The notes under the pieces were generated by a model. It was not told the origin of the DNA, did no database searches, and saw only the letters and a program-made list of their open reading frames with translations. Shown one piece after another: positions 1 through 9,166 of a stretch of DNA of 41,681 bases (positions within the stretch are counted from its first letter, which is position 1; the number at the start of each line of letters is the position of its first letter). The stretch is from Streptomyces antioxidans (GTDB lineage: Bacteria > Actinomycetota > Actinomycetes > Streptomycetales > Streptomycetaceae), in contig NZ_LAKD02000028.1 in the NCBI RefSeq assembly GCF_000968685.2, forward strand, positions 1 to 41,681, read 5' to 3'. Made by a program: the position numbers and the translations under genes.

Positions 1-27
1 ACCACTGAGGACATCAGACTCACTCAT

Positions 28-1209
28 CTAGGCCGGGTGCCCCAGCAGCATCGTGGGGGAGCCCGCCGAACGCGTCAGCACGATCGTGCAGGCATTCTCC
101 CCTTCCAGCCGCAGCTTCTTGCGAAGCTGCTCCGGCTCGACCGCCGACCCCCGCTTCTTGATGGTCGCGACACCGACCTCCCGCTCCCGCAGCAGCGCCT
201 TGAGCTTCTTCAGGTTGAACGGCAGCACATCGGTGATCTCGTACGCGGTGGCGTACGGCGTCGGGCGCAGCTCGTCCGTCGTGATGTAGGCGATCGTCGG
301 GTCGATCAGGCGCCCGCCGACGCGGGCCGCCACATCGGCCACGAGATGGGCGCGGATGACGGCGCCGTCCGGCTCGTAGAGCCAGCGGCCGACCGGGCCG
401 GGCTCGGGGTCGGGGAGGAGCGGGGTGCCGATGAGCGAGTGGCCGCTCGGCAGCAGGGTGGCGCGGCGCAGCCCGGGGCGGTCGGTGCCGAACCACAGGA
501 CGGCCTCCTTCACATGGCCGTGGTCCGAGATCCACTCGGCCTCCGCGTCCTCGGGAACCGCCTCGTGCGGCACCCCGGGGGCGATCTTGAGGGCGGCGCG
601 CGGCGTGGTGCGGGCGGCCCCGATGGCCCAGGAGAGGGGCGGGGAGTAGGCCTCGGGGTCGAAGACGCGGCCCCGGCCGCCGCGCCGGGCCGGATCGACG
701 AAGACCGCGTCGACGTCCCGGGTGGCGACGTCGGTGACATCGGCGCAGCGCACCTCGATGAGCTCGGCCAGTCCGAGCGCATCGGCGTTGGCGCGGGCGA
801 CGGCGCAGGTCAGCGGGTCGCGGTCGACGGCGAGTACGGAGATCCCGGTGCGGGCGAGCGCGATCGCGTCGCCGCCGACGCCGCAGCACAGGTCGGCCAT
901 GCGGCGGACGCCGAACCCGGCGAAGCGGGAGGCGCGGTACGCGGCCACGGAGGTGCGGGTGGACTGTTCGACGCCGTTCGGCGTGAAGTACATGCGCTGC
1001 GCGTCCTCGGGGCCGAATTTGGCCACCGCCCGCTGCCGCAGCGCGGCCTGGGTCAGGGCCGCCGAGACCAGCGCCGGGGGATGGTCGCGGCGCAGCCGCG
1101 TCGCGGTGGCGAGCTCCTTCGCCGGGTCGTAGTCGCGGAGCGCGGCGAGCAGCGCCTGCCCCTCGTCGCCGAGCAGTGCATCGAAGGCGTCAACGTCCAC
1201 ATGGCCCAT
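28..1209 (-). CDS. THUMP-like domain class I SAM-dependent methyltransferase
   Basis: 393 residues with a Rossmann-type methyltransferase core. The SAM-binding motif I is DLCCGVGGDA at residues 106-115, the acidic end of strand 2 is D129 (AVDRDP), and a DPARR motif at 172-176 sits where the substrate-site loop of nucleic-acid methyltransferases usually lies. The C-terminal part (about 300-390), with many Lys and Arg, fits the THUMP-like domain found in this actinobacterial family. The likely role is methylation of an RNA base in the cytoplasm; target and position are unknown. The start is unsure: ATG at 1209 has a GGGGAG run almost touching it, so the GTG three codons in (1200) is better spaced. 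It is transcribed away from the polysaccharide deacetylase, with under 100 bases between the starts. Confidence 0.8.
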   Translation of the reverse strand: MGHVDVDAFDALLGDEGQALLAALRDYDPAKELATATRLRRDHPPALVSAALTQAALRQRAVAKFGPEDAQRMYFTPNGVEQSTRTSVAAYRASRFAGFGVRRMADLCCGVGGDAIALARTGISVLAVDRDPLTCAVARANADALGLAELIEVRCADVTDVATRDVDAVFVDPARRGGRGRVFDPEAYSPPLSWAIGAARTTPRAALKIAPGVPHEAVPEDAEAEWISDHGHVKEAVLWFGTDRPGLRRATLLPSGHSLIGTPLLPDPEPGPVGRWLYEPDGAVIRAHLVADVAARVGGRLIDPTIAYITTDELRPTPYATAYEITDVLPFNLKKLKALLREREVGVATIKKRGSAVEPEQLRKKLRLEGENACTIVLTRSAGSPTMLLGHPA

Positions 1210-1286
1210 TCTCCCCGCTCCCGCGAGCGCATCCGCCCCCGTACGGCGCGCATATGCACGCCCTCGGACCGAAGATCACTTATGTG

Positions 1287-2336
1287 ATGATGATCAAGAC
1301 TGGTTTTCCTCGCTGTCTGGTTTTCGTCGGCGCGGCGGCCGTGCTCACGGCCTGCGGATCCCTCGCCGCCGCCCCCGAGCCGCACACCGGCTCCCGCCAC
1401 GGCGCTCCCATGCCCCCGGCCTCCCTCACCGCGCGGCTGGACGACCCGCCCTCGGTGTCCCGGTCGCCGTCCGGGCGGGAGCCAGGGCAGCGGCCACCGT
1501 CGTCCACCGGGCCGGAGGGCGACGGGTACGGCGGGGGCGCGGGAGGGGCCGGGGACGGCCGGGTCCAGGGCACGCCGCCCTCCGGCGACCCCTCCGCGTC
1601 CGCCCCGGCCGCCGGGCCGCCCGGCCCGGCCCCGGCGGGTGCGGACGACGCCTACCGCCGCTGGGGGCTGGACCGGCCGCTGGCGCGGCCCCCGGCCCCG
1701 CCCGGCGCCAAACCCGCGCTCGGACGGTCCAGCGCGCAGCAGTGGGGGCTGCCGCCGACCGTAAGGCGGGTGCCGACCGACCAGCGGGTGGTCTTCGTGA
1801 CGATCGACGACGGGATCGAGAAGGACCCGCGCTTCGTGGAGCAGGCCCGCGAACTCGGACTGCCGTTCACCGGTTTCCTGACCGACAACGTGATCGGGAC
1901 CCACTACGACTACTTCGACCAGTTGCGCCGGCTCGGCAACCCGATGGAGAACCACACCCTGACCCACCCCAGCCTGGCCGGTATGGCCTATGACGACCAG
2001 GTGCGGGAGATCTGCGGCCAGCGCGACAACCTGTGGAAGAACTTCGGTCAACAGCCGAGGCTCTTCCGTCCCCCGTACGGGGAGTACGACGACGCGACCC
2101 TGCGGGCGGCCGCCTTCTGCGGGGTGCGGACGGTGGTGCTGTGGCGCGCCGAGATGGAGACCCACGGTCTGGCGTACCGCTCCGGTGACCATCTGCTGCC
2201 GGGGGACATCGTGCTCGCGCACTTCCGGGGGCCGGAGCAGCTGGAGGGCCAGTCGATGACCGAGTGGATCGCGGCACTGGTGCGGTCGATCCAGGCCCAG
2301 GGCTTCACGATCGGGCGGCTGGAGGACTACGTATGA
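1287..2336 (+). CDS. Polysaccharide deacetylase family lipoprotein
   Basis: A secreted NodB-type carbohydrate esterase of 349 residues. A short signal peptide ends in lipobox LTAC, so the mature protein should be lipid-anchored outside the membrane. A Pro/Gly-rich linker of roughly 120 residues follows, then the catalytic domain. Motifs in order are TIDDG (motif 1, catalytic and metal Asp), HTLTHPSL (motif 2, the two metal His), RPPYG (motif 3) and IVLAHF (motif 5, where most relatives have LHD or LHS). The substrate is probably N-acetylated peptidoglycan or another wall glycan, by family. Start choice: a longer frame reaches 1176, but only the starts at 1284-1290 put the hydrophobic signal directly at the N-terminus, and a GAAG at 1271-1274 is spaced for 1284 or 1287. 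Confidence 0.8.
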   Translation: MMIKTGFPRCLVFVGAAAVLTACGSLAAAPEPHTGSRHGAPMPPASLTARLDDPPSVSRSPSGREPGQRPPSSTGPEGDGYGGGAGGAGDGRVQGTPPSGDPSASAPAAGPPGPAPAGADDAYRRWGLDRPLARPPAPPGAKPALGRSSAQQWGLPPTVRRVPTDQRVVFVTIDDGIEKDPRFVEQARELGLPFTGFLTDNVIGTHYDYFDQLRRLGNPMENHTLTHPSLAGMAYDDQVREICGQRDNLWKNFGQQPRLFRPPYGEYDDATLRAAAFCGVRTVVLWRAEMETHGLAYRSGDHLLPGDIVLAHFRGPEQLEGQSMTEWIAALVRSIQAQGFTIGRLEDYV

Positions 2337-2429
2337 GGGCCCTCCGCCCGGAACGGCTCCGGAGCGCCACTCCGGGGCCGTTCCGGAGCGCCGCCCCGGA
2401 CCGCCGCCCGGAGGCCGTCACCGCGTCGC

Positions 2430-2456
2430 TTGGCACTCTAGTTGACTGAGTGCTAA
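2430..2456. promoter_or_regulatory. CIRCE element I (HrcA operator) upstream of groES
   Basis: Inverted repeat GCACTC-N9-GAGTGC with outer bases TTG and TAA, a near-consensus CIRCE. The candidate -35 box TTGACT (2442-2447) lies inside the spacer and the start of the right arm, so HrcA bound here would cover the promoter. Confidence 0.93.
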
Positions 2457-2470
2457 CCGCGTCATAATGT
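2442..2470 (+). promoter_or_regulatory. groES-groEL1 heat-shock promoter (vegetative type)
   Basis: TTGACT (2442-2447), a 17-base spacer and TAATGT (2465-2470) fit a principal-sigma promoter. The predicted start, near 2477, falls at the left edge of the second CIRCE, so the promoter is enclosed by HrcA sites. The transcript would carry an untranslated leader of about 130 bases before groES. Confidence 0.7.
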
Positions 2471-2475
2471 CGAGG

Positions 2476-2502
2476 CTGGCACTCGGGACCGATGAGTGCC
2501 AG
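2476..2502. promoter_or_regulatory. CIRCE element II (HrcA operator)
   Basis: A second GCACTC-N9-GAGTGC, with arms CTGGCACTC and GAGTGCCAG, centred 46 bases after the first. It covers the predicted transcription start and would also be present in the leader RNA. Confidence 0.9.
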
Positions 2503-2604
2503 GAATACAGCGACGGGCAGGTCCGGCACCCGCGACGACGGATCCACCTGGTCGCCACCTCAGACAGTTGACCCCGTGAGATCTCCGAAGGGGGAGGTCG
2601 GATC

Positions 2605-2913
2605 GTGACGACCACCAGCTCCAAGGTTGCCATCAAGCCGCTCGAGGACCGCATCGTGGTCCAGCCGCTCGACGCCGAGCAGACCACGGCTTCGGGCCTG
2701 GTCATTCCGGACACCGCCAAGGAAAAGCCCCAGGAGGGCGTTGTCCTGGCCGTGGGCCCGGGCCGCTTCGAGGACGGCAAGCGCCTTCCGCTCGACGTCT
2801 CCGTCGGTGACGTCGTGCTCTACAGCAAGTATGGCGGCACCGAGGTGAAGTACAGCGGCGAGGAGTACCTCGTCCTCTCGGCTCGCGACGTTCTCGCGAT
2901 CGTCGAGAAGTAA
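2605..2913 (+). CDS. groES: Co-chaperonin GroES (Hsp10)
   Basis: 102 residues, the normal length for this small beta-barrel that forms the lid of the GroEL folding chamber in the cytoplasm. The N-terminus holds [13 protein letters not shown], the family signature region. The mobile loop that docks on GroEL is around residues 20-35 ([17 protein letters not shown]), and the protein ends in the usual [14 protein letters not shown] strand. It starts at GTG with a strong GGAGG at 2593-2597, seven bases before the start. It is first in the groES-groEL1 unit, behind two CIRCE elements, so HrcA-controlled heat induction is expected. Confidence 0.98.
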   Translation: MTTTSSKVAIKPLEDRIVVQPLDAEQTTASGLVIPDTAKEKPQEGVVLAVGPGRFEDGKRLPLDVSVGDVVLYSKYGGTEVKYSGEEYLVLSARDVLAIVEK

Positions 2914-2933
2914 TCACCGAAGTTTTGCCTATG

Positions 2934-4633
<1,700 letters not shown>

Positions 4634-4669
4634 CGCACTGACCCCCGGCGCTCCGCCACAAGCAGCGCG

Positions 4670-4702
4670 AAGGCGCGGCCGTCCAACGGACGGCCGCGCC
4701 TT
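4670..4702. terminator. Bidirectional terminator between groEL1 and the convergent SDR gene
   Basis: A perfect 15-base-pair stem (4670-4684 with 4688-4702) and a three-base loop, sitting 36 bases after the groEL1 stop and 27 bases from the stop of the convergent gene. Confidence 0.85.
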
Positions 4703-4729
4703 GGTGTGTTCCAGCACGCTCCCGTACGG

Positions 4730-5503
4730 CTACGCCTTGGCCGGGGGGCGACCGACCTTGGAGGAGAGGGAGGAGAGGGCCGAGCGCGGAGCCAGTTTCG
4801 CCAGGCTCGACATCGCCTTGTAGCGCGGATCCGGGATGGACAGCGACTTGCCCCGGGCGAAGTCCTTCAGCGCCGCCGTGACCAGCCGGTCCGGGTCCAG
4901 CCACATCCAGCCCGGCACGCTGTCGTCTTTGATCCCCGCCCGCGCGTGGAACTCCGTACGGACGAACCCCGGGCACAGCGCCATCAGCCGCACCCCCGAG
5001 CTGGCCAGGTCCTTCGCCGCGCCCTGGGTGAACTGCACGACCCACGCCTTGCTCGCCCCGTACGTCCCGCGCGGGAAGAAGGCCGCGATCGACGCCACAT
5101 TGATCACCCCGCCGCGCCCCCGGTCGCGCATCGTTCCGACCCCCGCGCTGGTCAGCCGCAGCACCGCCTCGCAGTGCAGCTTCAGCATCCGCAGCTCATC
5201 GGTGATCGGCACCTCCAGATAGCGGGCGCGGTTGCCGAAACCGGCGTTGTTGACGAGCAGATCGACCGGGTGGGTACGGTCCTTCAGCCGGGCCTCGACC
5301 GCAGCGATCCCGTCGTCCTCGGACAGGTCCGCCACCAGCACGTCCGCCTCCACGCCGTGCCGGTCGTGCAGATCCGCCGCCTGCTCCCGCAGCCGCTTCT
5401 CATCGCGTGCGACGAGCACGAGATTGTGCCCGTCGGCGGCGAGCCGGCCCGCGAAGGCGGCGCCGATGCCCGCGGTGGTTCCGGTAATCAATGCAGTCGT
5501 CAT
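4730..5503 (-). CDS. SDR family NAD(P)-dependent oxidoreductase
   Basis: 257 residues, a classical short-chain dehydrogenase. The cofactor motif is TGTTAGIG at residues 7-14, the structural NNAG is at 85-88, and the catalytic residues are S138, Y148 and K152 (YGASK). The Arg at 33 (VARDEKRL) after strand 2 favours NADP(H). The protein is closest in character to the DhrS/YqjQ-like ketoreductases; the substrate is unknown. It starts at ATG 5503. It lies downstream of the MOSC gene on the same strand, 164 bases away, so it could be its own unit. It converges on groEL1 with a shared terminator. Confidence 0.85.
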   Translation of the reverse strand: MTTALITGTTAGIGAAFAGRLAADGHNLVLVARDEKRLREQAADLHDRHGVEADVLVADLSEDDGIAAVEARLKDRTHPVDLLVNNAGFGNRARYLEVPITDELRMLKLHCEAVLRLTSAGVGTMRDRGRGGVINVASIAAFFPRGTYGASKAWVVQFTQGAAKDLASSGVRLMALCPGFVRTEFHARAGIKDDSVPGWMWLDPDRLVTAALKDFARGKSLSIPDPRYKAMSSLAKLAPRSALSSLSSKVGRPPAKA

Positions 5504-5598
5504 ACGCGCACGCTATCGGCCCCGGCGGGCCCCGGCGGACCGCCGAGCGGCAGCGCGAGCGATCTGCGCCGGAATGAGCGCTTCCGGCGCCACCGTCA

Positions 5599-5666
5599 GT
5601 CCGCTTCCTGGGTTCTGGCAGTCCACTTCCGGACTTCCGTCGGTCCGCTTCCCTCGGTCCGCTTCC
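5599..5666. repeat. Four short direct repeats of GTCCGCTTCC
   Basis: Copies at 5599-5608, 5621-5630 (one mismatch), 5643-5652 and 5657-5666, spaced 22, 22 and 14 bases start to start. They lie just past the stop codon of the MOSC gene and upstream of the SDR start. They may be replication-slippage debris or a regulator array for the SDR gene. Confidence 0.7.
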
Positions 5667-5667
5667 G

Positions 5668-6381
5668 TCAGATCGCCTTCGCGGACCGGTACTTCAGGGC
5701 GGCATCCCGCGCCTCCGGATGCAGCGCGTCACCGGCCACCAGCACCCTCGGCAGCAGCTCCCGCTCCGTGGTCTCGGCGCGGAACAGGAACGCGACCGTC
5801 ACCTCGTGGTCCGGCCGGTGCACGATCTCGACGTGGTCGCCCGAGCGGATCTCGCCGGGCTCGAGCACCCGCAGATACGCCCCGGGGACGGCGGCCTGGG
5901 TGAACCGCTTGACCCAGCCCCGCTCGCCCAGCCACCCGGCGAACGTGCGGCAGGGGATCCGCGGTGAGGAGACCTCGAGCAGCGGCCCGCTCCCCACCCG
6001 CCAGCGCTCGCCGACGAGCGCGCCGCTGACGTCGATACCGCTGGTGGTGAGGTTCTCGCCGAAGGCGCCGTTGGCCAGCTCACGGCCCAGCTCCCGCTCC
6101 CAGACGTCGAGGTCCTCCCGGGCGTAGGCGTAGACGGCCTGGTCGTTGCCGCCGTGGTGGCGTAGGTCGCAGACCGAGTCACCGGCCAGACCGCTTCCGG
6201 CCCGGCCCTTCGGCCCGGGTGCCGCGACCCTCACCGGGCGGTCGACGGGCTGCTTGTCGATACCGGTGCCGCCGGGCCAGTCGGTGTGGGCGCTCGGCAT
6301 CGCGCGGCCGACGTTCACGGTGAGGACGGTTGAGGCGGTGGAGGGGACGTAAGGGGTGGAGGGACGTGGAGTATGCGGCAT
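5668..6381 (-). CDS. MOSC domain-containing protein (YiiM-like)
   Basis: A protein of about 237 residues made almost wholly of a MOSC domain, the beta-barrel fold of molybdenum-cofactor sulfurase C-termini and YiiM. Typical features are LTVNVGR near the N-terminus, DLRHHGGNDQAVYAY, the GAFGENLTTSG turn, and the conserved Cys in SPRIPCRTF that is thought to carry sulfur or bind the cofactor. It probably binds or uses molybdenum cofactor in detoxifying N-hydroxylated compounds; this is family inference. The start is uncertain: ATG 6381, an upstream ATG at 6405 and a TTG at 6408 are in frame, and none has a clear ribosome site. It is divergent from the LysR gene, whose product may regulate it. 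Confidence 0.8.
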   Translation of the reverse strand: MPHTPRPSTPYVPSTASTVLTVNVGRAMPSAHTDWPGGTGIDKQPVDRPVRVAAPGPKGRAGSGLAGDSVCDLRHHGGNDQAVYAYAREDLDVWERELGRELANGAFGENLTTSGIDVSGALVGERWRVGSGPLLEVSSPRIPCRTFAGWLGERGWVKRFTQAAVPGAYLRVLEPGEIRSGDHVEIVHRPDHEVTVAFLFRAETTERELLPRVLVAGDALHPEARDAALKYRSAKAI

Positions 6382-6460
6382 ATCGGCACCGTAAGGCAGT
6401 GCCATCAAAGCGTCGACGTAATATCCCGGCCCGTACCCAAGGGCCCCTTATGCTCAAGGC

Positions 6461-7399
6461 ATGATCGAGGCCCGCCATCTCAGGGTGCTGCGCGCGGTGG
6501 CCGCCACCGGCTCCTTCTCCGCCGCCGCCCGTGAGCTCGGCTGCACCCAGCCCGCCGTCAGCCAGCAGATGAGGGCCCTGGAGGGGGCCGCGGGCACCCC
6601 GCTGCTGATCCGCAGCGGACGGGAGATGCGGCTGACCGAGGCGGGCCGGGCGCTGGTGCGGCACGCCGGCGGGATCCTGGCCGGGCTGACCGCCGCCGAG
6701 GAGGAGGTCGCGGCGATCGCCGGGCTGCGCGCGGGCCGGGTGCGGCTGGTGTCCTTCCCCAGCGGCAGCTCGACCCTGGTGCCCATGGCGCTCGCCGAGA
6801 TGCGCGCGGCGCACCCCGGGACGCGGGTCTCGCTCGTGGAGGCCGAGCCGCCGGGCTCGGTGGAGATGCTGCGCTCGGGCGACTGCGAGATCGCGCTGGC
6901 CTTCCGGTATCCGCAGGTGGCCGCGGAGACGGAGACGGAGACAGAAGCGGCGGCGGCTTCGGCGGGCGGCGGCGAGTGGGACGACCTGGTCCTGCGGCCG
7001 CTGCTGAGCGATCGGCTGGTGGGCGTGGTGCCGGAGGGGCACAAGCTGGCGGGCGCCGGGGCGGTGGGGATCGCCGAGCTGGCCGGGGAGCCGTGGATCG
7101 CGGGCTGTCCGCGCTGCCGGGGGCATCTGGTGGAGGTGTGCGAGTCCGAGGGCTTCACCCCGCGCATCGACTTCGCGACGGACGACTATCCGACGGTCAT
7201 CGGCCTGGTCGGGGCCGGACTGGGGGTCGCGGTGCTGCCCGAGCTGGCGCTGGAGTCGGTGCGGACCAAGGGCGCCACGACGCTGGAGGTGGAACCGGCG
7301 GTGCGCCGGGAAGTGGTGGCGCTGACCCTGCCCGACCTCGCCCGCGTCCCGGCGGTGGCGGCAACGCTGGACCGGCTGGAGCGGGCGGCCCGCAGATGA
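6461..7399 (+). CDS. LysR family transcriptional regulator
   Basis: 312 residues. The N-terminal winged helix-turn-helix is in residues 1-60, with the LysR signature AATGSFSAAARELGCTQPAV beginning near residue 14. A linker helix and then a two-lobed periplasmic-binding-like effector domain follow. One unusual segment around 150-170 (an alternating E/T run, then Ala) is a short low-complexity insert. LysR proteins usually control the gene transcribed away from them, here the MOSC gene only about 80 bases off, so a shared operator in 6382-6460 is likely. The effector is unknown. The ATG at 6461 has AAGG close upstream. Confidence 0.88.
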   Translation: MIEARHLRVLRAVAATGSFSAAARELGCTQPAVSQQMRALEGAAGTPLLIRSGREMRLTEAGRALVRHAGGILAGLTAAEEEVAAIAGLRAGRVRLVSFPSGSSTLVPMALAEMRAAHPGTRVSLVEAEPPGSVEMLRSGDCEIALAFRYPQVAAETETETEAAAASAGGGEWDDLVLRPLLSDRLVGVVPEGHKLAGAGAVGIAELAGEPWIAGCPRCRGHLVEVCESEGFTPRIDFATDDYPTVIGLVGAGLGVAVLPELALESVRTKGATTLEVEPAVRREVVALTLPDLARVPAVAATLDRLERAARR

Positions 7400-7440
7400 G
7401 CGGCGCACGCACCATCCCACGGGCGTCCGCGCGGGCGCCG

Positions 7441-7500
7441 GGTGATGAGCGGTGAGCGGTGTGTAGCGGTGAGCGGTGAGTGGTGAGCGGTGAGTGGTGG
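7441..7500. repeat. Degenerate heptamer repeat array (GGTGAGC/T)
   Basis: Runs of GGTGAGC, GGTGAGT and close variants in tandem over about 60 bases between the LysR stop and the whiD stop (convergent ends). No stem is evident. It is a likely slippage microsatellite that would vary in copy number between strains. Confidence 0.75.
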
Positions 7501-7541
7501 CAGGAGGAACGTTTCTTCTCTTGGCCGGGGTCAGGCCGTGA

Positions 7542-7856
7542 TCACGATCCCGGAGCCCCGGTGCTGGCGACCGCGCGGTGTCGCGCCCGCCCCATGAGTT
7601 CCTCGCGCTCGTCCTCGGTCAGCCCGCCCCACACTCCGTAGGGCTCGCGCACGGCAAGGGCGTGGGCCGCGCACTGCGCCCGTACCGGGCAGCGCATGCA
7701 CACCTCTTTCGCCGACATCTCGCGTGCGCTGCGGGCAGCGCCGCGCTCCCCTTCCGGATGGAAGAAGAGCGAGCTGTCGACCCCGCGACACGCGGCCAGG
7801 AGCTGCCAGTCCCACAGGTCGGCATTCGGGCCGGGAAGACGGGAGAAATCTGCCAT
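7542..7856 (-). CDS. whiD: WhiB-family iron-sulfur transcriptional regulator WhiD
   Basis: 104 residues that I recognise as WhiD, a Wbl protein needed for late sporulation in Streptomyces. The four cluster ligands are C23, C53, C56 and C62 (CMRCPVRAQC), expected to hold a [4Fe-4S] cluster that is sensitive to oxygen and nitric oxide. The beta-turn GVWGG, which contacts region 4 of the principal sigma factor in Wbl proteins, follows near residue 75, then a basic tail. The frame runs on upstream to 7910, but the ATG at 7856 has GAGGAG well placed and gives the family start MADFSRLPGPN. It lies divergent from bldM across a 408-base control region, as in other Streptomyces. Confidence 0.95.
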   Translation of the reverse strand: MADFSRLPGPNADLWDWQLLAACRGVDSSLFFHPEGERGAARSAREMSAKEVCMRCPVRAQCAAHALAVREPYGVWGGLTEDEREELMGRARHRAVASTGAPGS

Positions 7857-7905
7857 TGCCTTATCTCCTCGAAGCGATCGGCTGCGGACGCTGTGTCCTG
7901 GGTCG

Positions 7906-7920
7906 TACACCTACGGTGTA
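7906..7920. promoter_or_regulatory. Palindrome in the whiD promoter region
   Basis: TACACC-TAC-GGTGTA, six-base perfect arms about 50 bases before the whiD start codon and inside the AT-richer stretch. The position suits an operator for whiD. The binding protein is not known to me. Confidence 0.5.
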
Positions 7921-8113
7921 AGTAGATGTAAATATGACTCATTGCGAATCTAGCCACACAGACCGGCAAATTGGAAGCAAGGTCGCCAAATGCCACCGAA
8001 GGGACTGCCTCGGGGGGTGCCCTATGGGGGAGGCGCGAGGGACGCGACCGGTGCGACGAAGCTGCTCCGTATCCACGCCCTCACGTAGAGTGTCGAAGGT
8101 GGCCGCCGAACCC

Positions 8114-8141
8114 CGTAACTCTTTCGGGTGACCGTCGTTGA
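8114..8141 (+). promoter_or_regulatory. Sigma-BldN-dependent bldM promoter
   Basis: CGTAAC (8114-8119), a 16-base spacer and CGTTGA (8136-8141). This matches the sigma-BldN-type bldM promoter known from Streptomyces coelicolor. It would place bldM under the bldN step of the aerial-growth cascade, with a leader of about 115 bases. Confidence 0.85.
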
Positions 8142-8264
8142 GAGTGCGGAGGCGGTTGATGGGTAAAGCTCTCGGACAGACATCCGGGGCTGTCAATCGC
8201 TCAGGTGACGATATGTACCAGCCTGGAGGCTCAAGGTGACGCGCATCAGCTGCGGAGGGCGGCC

Positions 8265-8876
8265 ATGACATCCGTCCTCGTCTGCGACGACTCCCCGCTT
8301 GCCCGAGAGGCGCTGCGCCGCGCGGTGGCGACCGTGCCCGGCGTCGAGCGTGTGACGACGGCGGCCAACGGCGAGGAAGTCCTCCGCCGCTGGGGTGCCG
8401 ACCGCTCGGATCTAATTCTGATGGACGTACGGATGCCCGGCCTCGGCGGGGTCGAGACCGTGCGGCGGCTGCTCTCCGCCGACCCCGGCGCCCGGATCAT
8501 CATGCTCACGGTCGCCGAGGACCTGGACGGAGTGGCGCTGGCCGTGGCCGCGGGCGCCCGTGGCTATCTGCACAAGGACGCCTCGCGCGCCGAGCTGCGC
8601 GCCACCGTGACCCAGGCGCTCGCCGACCCCACCTGGCGGCTGGCCCCGCGCCGGCTGCGCTCGGCCGAGATGGGCGCCGCGCCCACGCTCACCGCGCGTG
8701 AGATCCAGGTGCTCGAGGGCATGAGCCACGGCCGGTCCAACGCGGAGATCGGCCGCGAGCTGTTCCTGTCCGAGGACACCGTCAAGACCCACGCACGCCG
8801 GTTGTTCAAGAAGCTCGGCGCGTCCGACCGGGCGCATGCGGTGGCTCTCGGGTTCCGCTGGGGTCTGGTCCGCTGA
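8265..8876 (+). CDS. bldM: Orphan response regulator BldM
   Basis: 203 residues that I recognise as BldM, a master regulator of aerial hyphae and sporulation. The receiver domain spans residues 1-120, with acidic pocket D8-D9, D54 in LMDVRMPG, and K104-type lysine in YLHKDAS. A LuxR/NarL-type helix-turn-helix follows at about 140-203 (LTAREIQVLEGMSHG). In Streptomyces it is known to act without a partner kinase and to pair with WhiI. No histidine kinase lies nearby here, in keeping with orphan status. The frame extends upstream to 8205, but the ATG at 8265 has GGAGGG five bases before it and gives the family start MTSVLVCDDS. Confidence 0.96.
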   Translation: MTSVLVCDDSPLAREALRRAVATVPGVERVTTAANGEEVLRRWGADRSDLILMDVRMPGLGGVETVRRLLSADPGARIIMLTVAEDLDGVALAVAAGARGYLHKDASRAELRATVTQALADPTWRLAPRRLRSAEMGAAPTLTAREIQVLEGMSHGRSNAEIGRELFLSEDTVKTHARRLFKKLGASDRAHAVALGFRWGLVR

Positions 8877-8923
8877 TCCGGCCACGACCGTTCTGACGTG
8901 CTGCGCAGCGGGGGCGCTACGGT

Positions 8924-8949
8924 CCCCGCCCGTCGGGTGGCGGGCGGGG
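8924..8949 (+). terminator. Terminator after bldM
   Basis: CCCCGCCCG (8924-8932), an eight-base loop and the perfect complement (8941-8949), 47 bases past the bldM stop. It lacks a U-run, as is common in high-GC genomes. Confidence 0.65.
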
Positions 8950-9073
8950 CGAAAGCGTGCGCCGCGAGCGCTGTGGTGGTGGCCTGTACCAGTTCCCCGC
9001 GCTATGCCGCATCCTTGAAGGCGTGGAGTTCCTCGGGGACGAGTCGGTCGGGCGTGAGGGGAGAGCGCAGGAC

Positions 9074-9103
9074 GTGACGACAGCCGGCGCACCTGCTCAT
9101 AAC
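9074..9103 (+). promoter_or_regulatory. Candidate shbA promoter
   Basis: GTGACG (9074-9079), an 18-base spacer and CATAAC (9098-9103). A second CATAAC lies at 9113-9118. The stretch is AT-richer than coding DNA around it. If correct, transcription starts near 9110, which rules out the upstream GTG at 9074 as the start codon of the sigma gene. Confidence 0.4.
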
Positions 9104-9166
9104 GGATCAGCGCATAACTATGGACGCGGTGCCACGGAGCCTCCGGGCCCGAGGCACCATGGATGG

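Larger units (their letters stand above)
7857..8264. other. whiD-bldM divergent control region
   Basis: 408 bases without a convincing gene and visibly richer in A and T between about 7900 and 7990 than the coding sequence around it. It holds a perfect-arm palindrome near whiD (7906-7920) and a sigma-BldN-type promoter for bldM (8114-8141). An ATG at 8213 could encode an eight-codon leader peptide before bldM; I give this little weight. Confidence 0.8.

Noticed and set aside
20..889. Long minus-strand frame overlapping the methyltransferase gene
   Set aside because: Arg-rich shadow frame in high-GC DNA; the product has no motif and the true gene occupies the same strand in another frame.
7857..7905. 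WhiG-type promoter for whiD
   Set aside because: A GCCGAT-like -10 is seen on the minus strand, but no TAAA at the needed distance.
8213..8239. Eight-codon leader peptide before bldM
   Set aside because: A short ATG frame with a weak ribosome site; chance is likely and nothing suggests attenuation.
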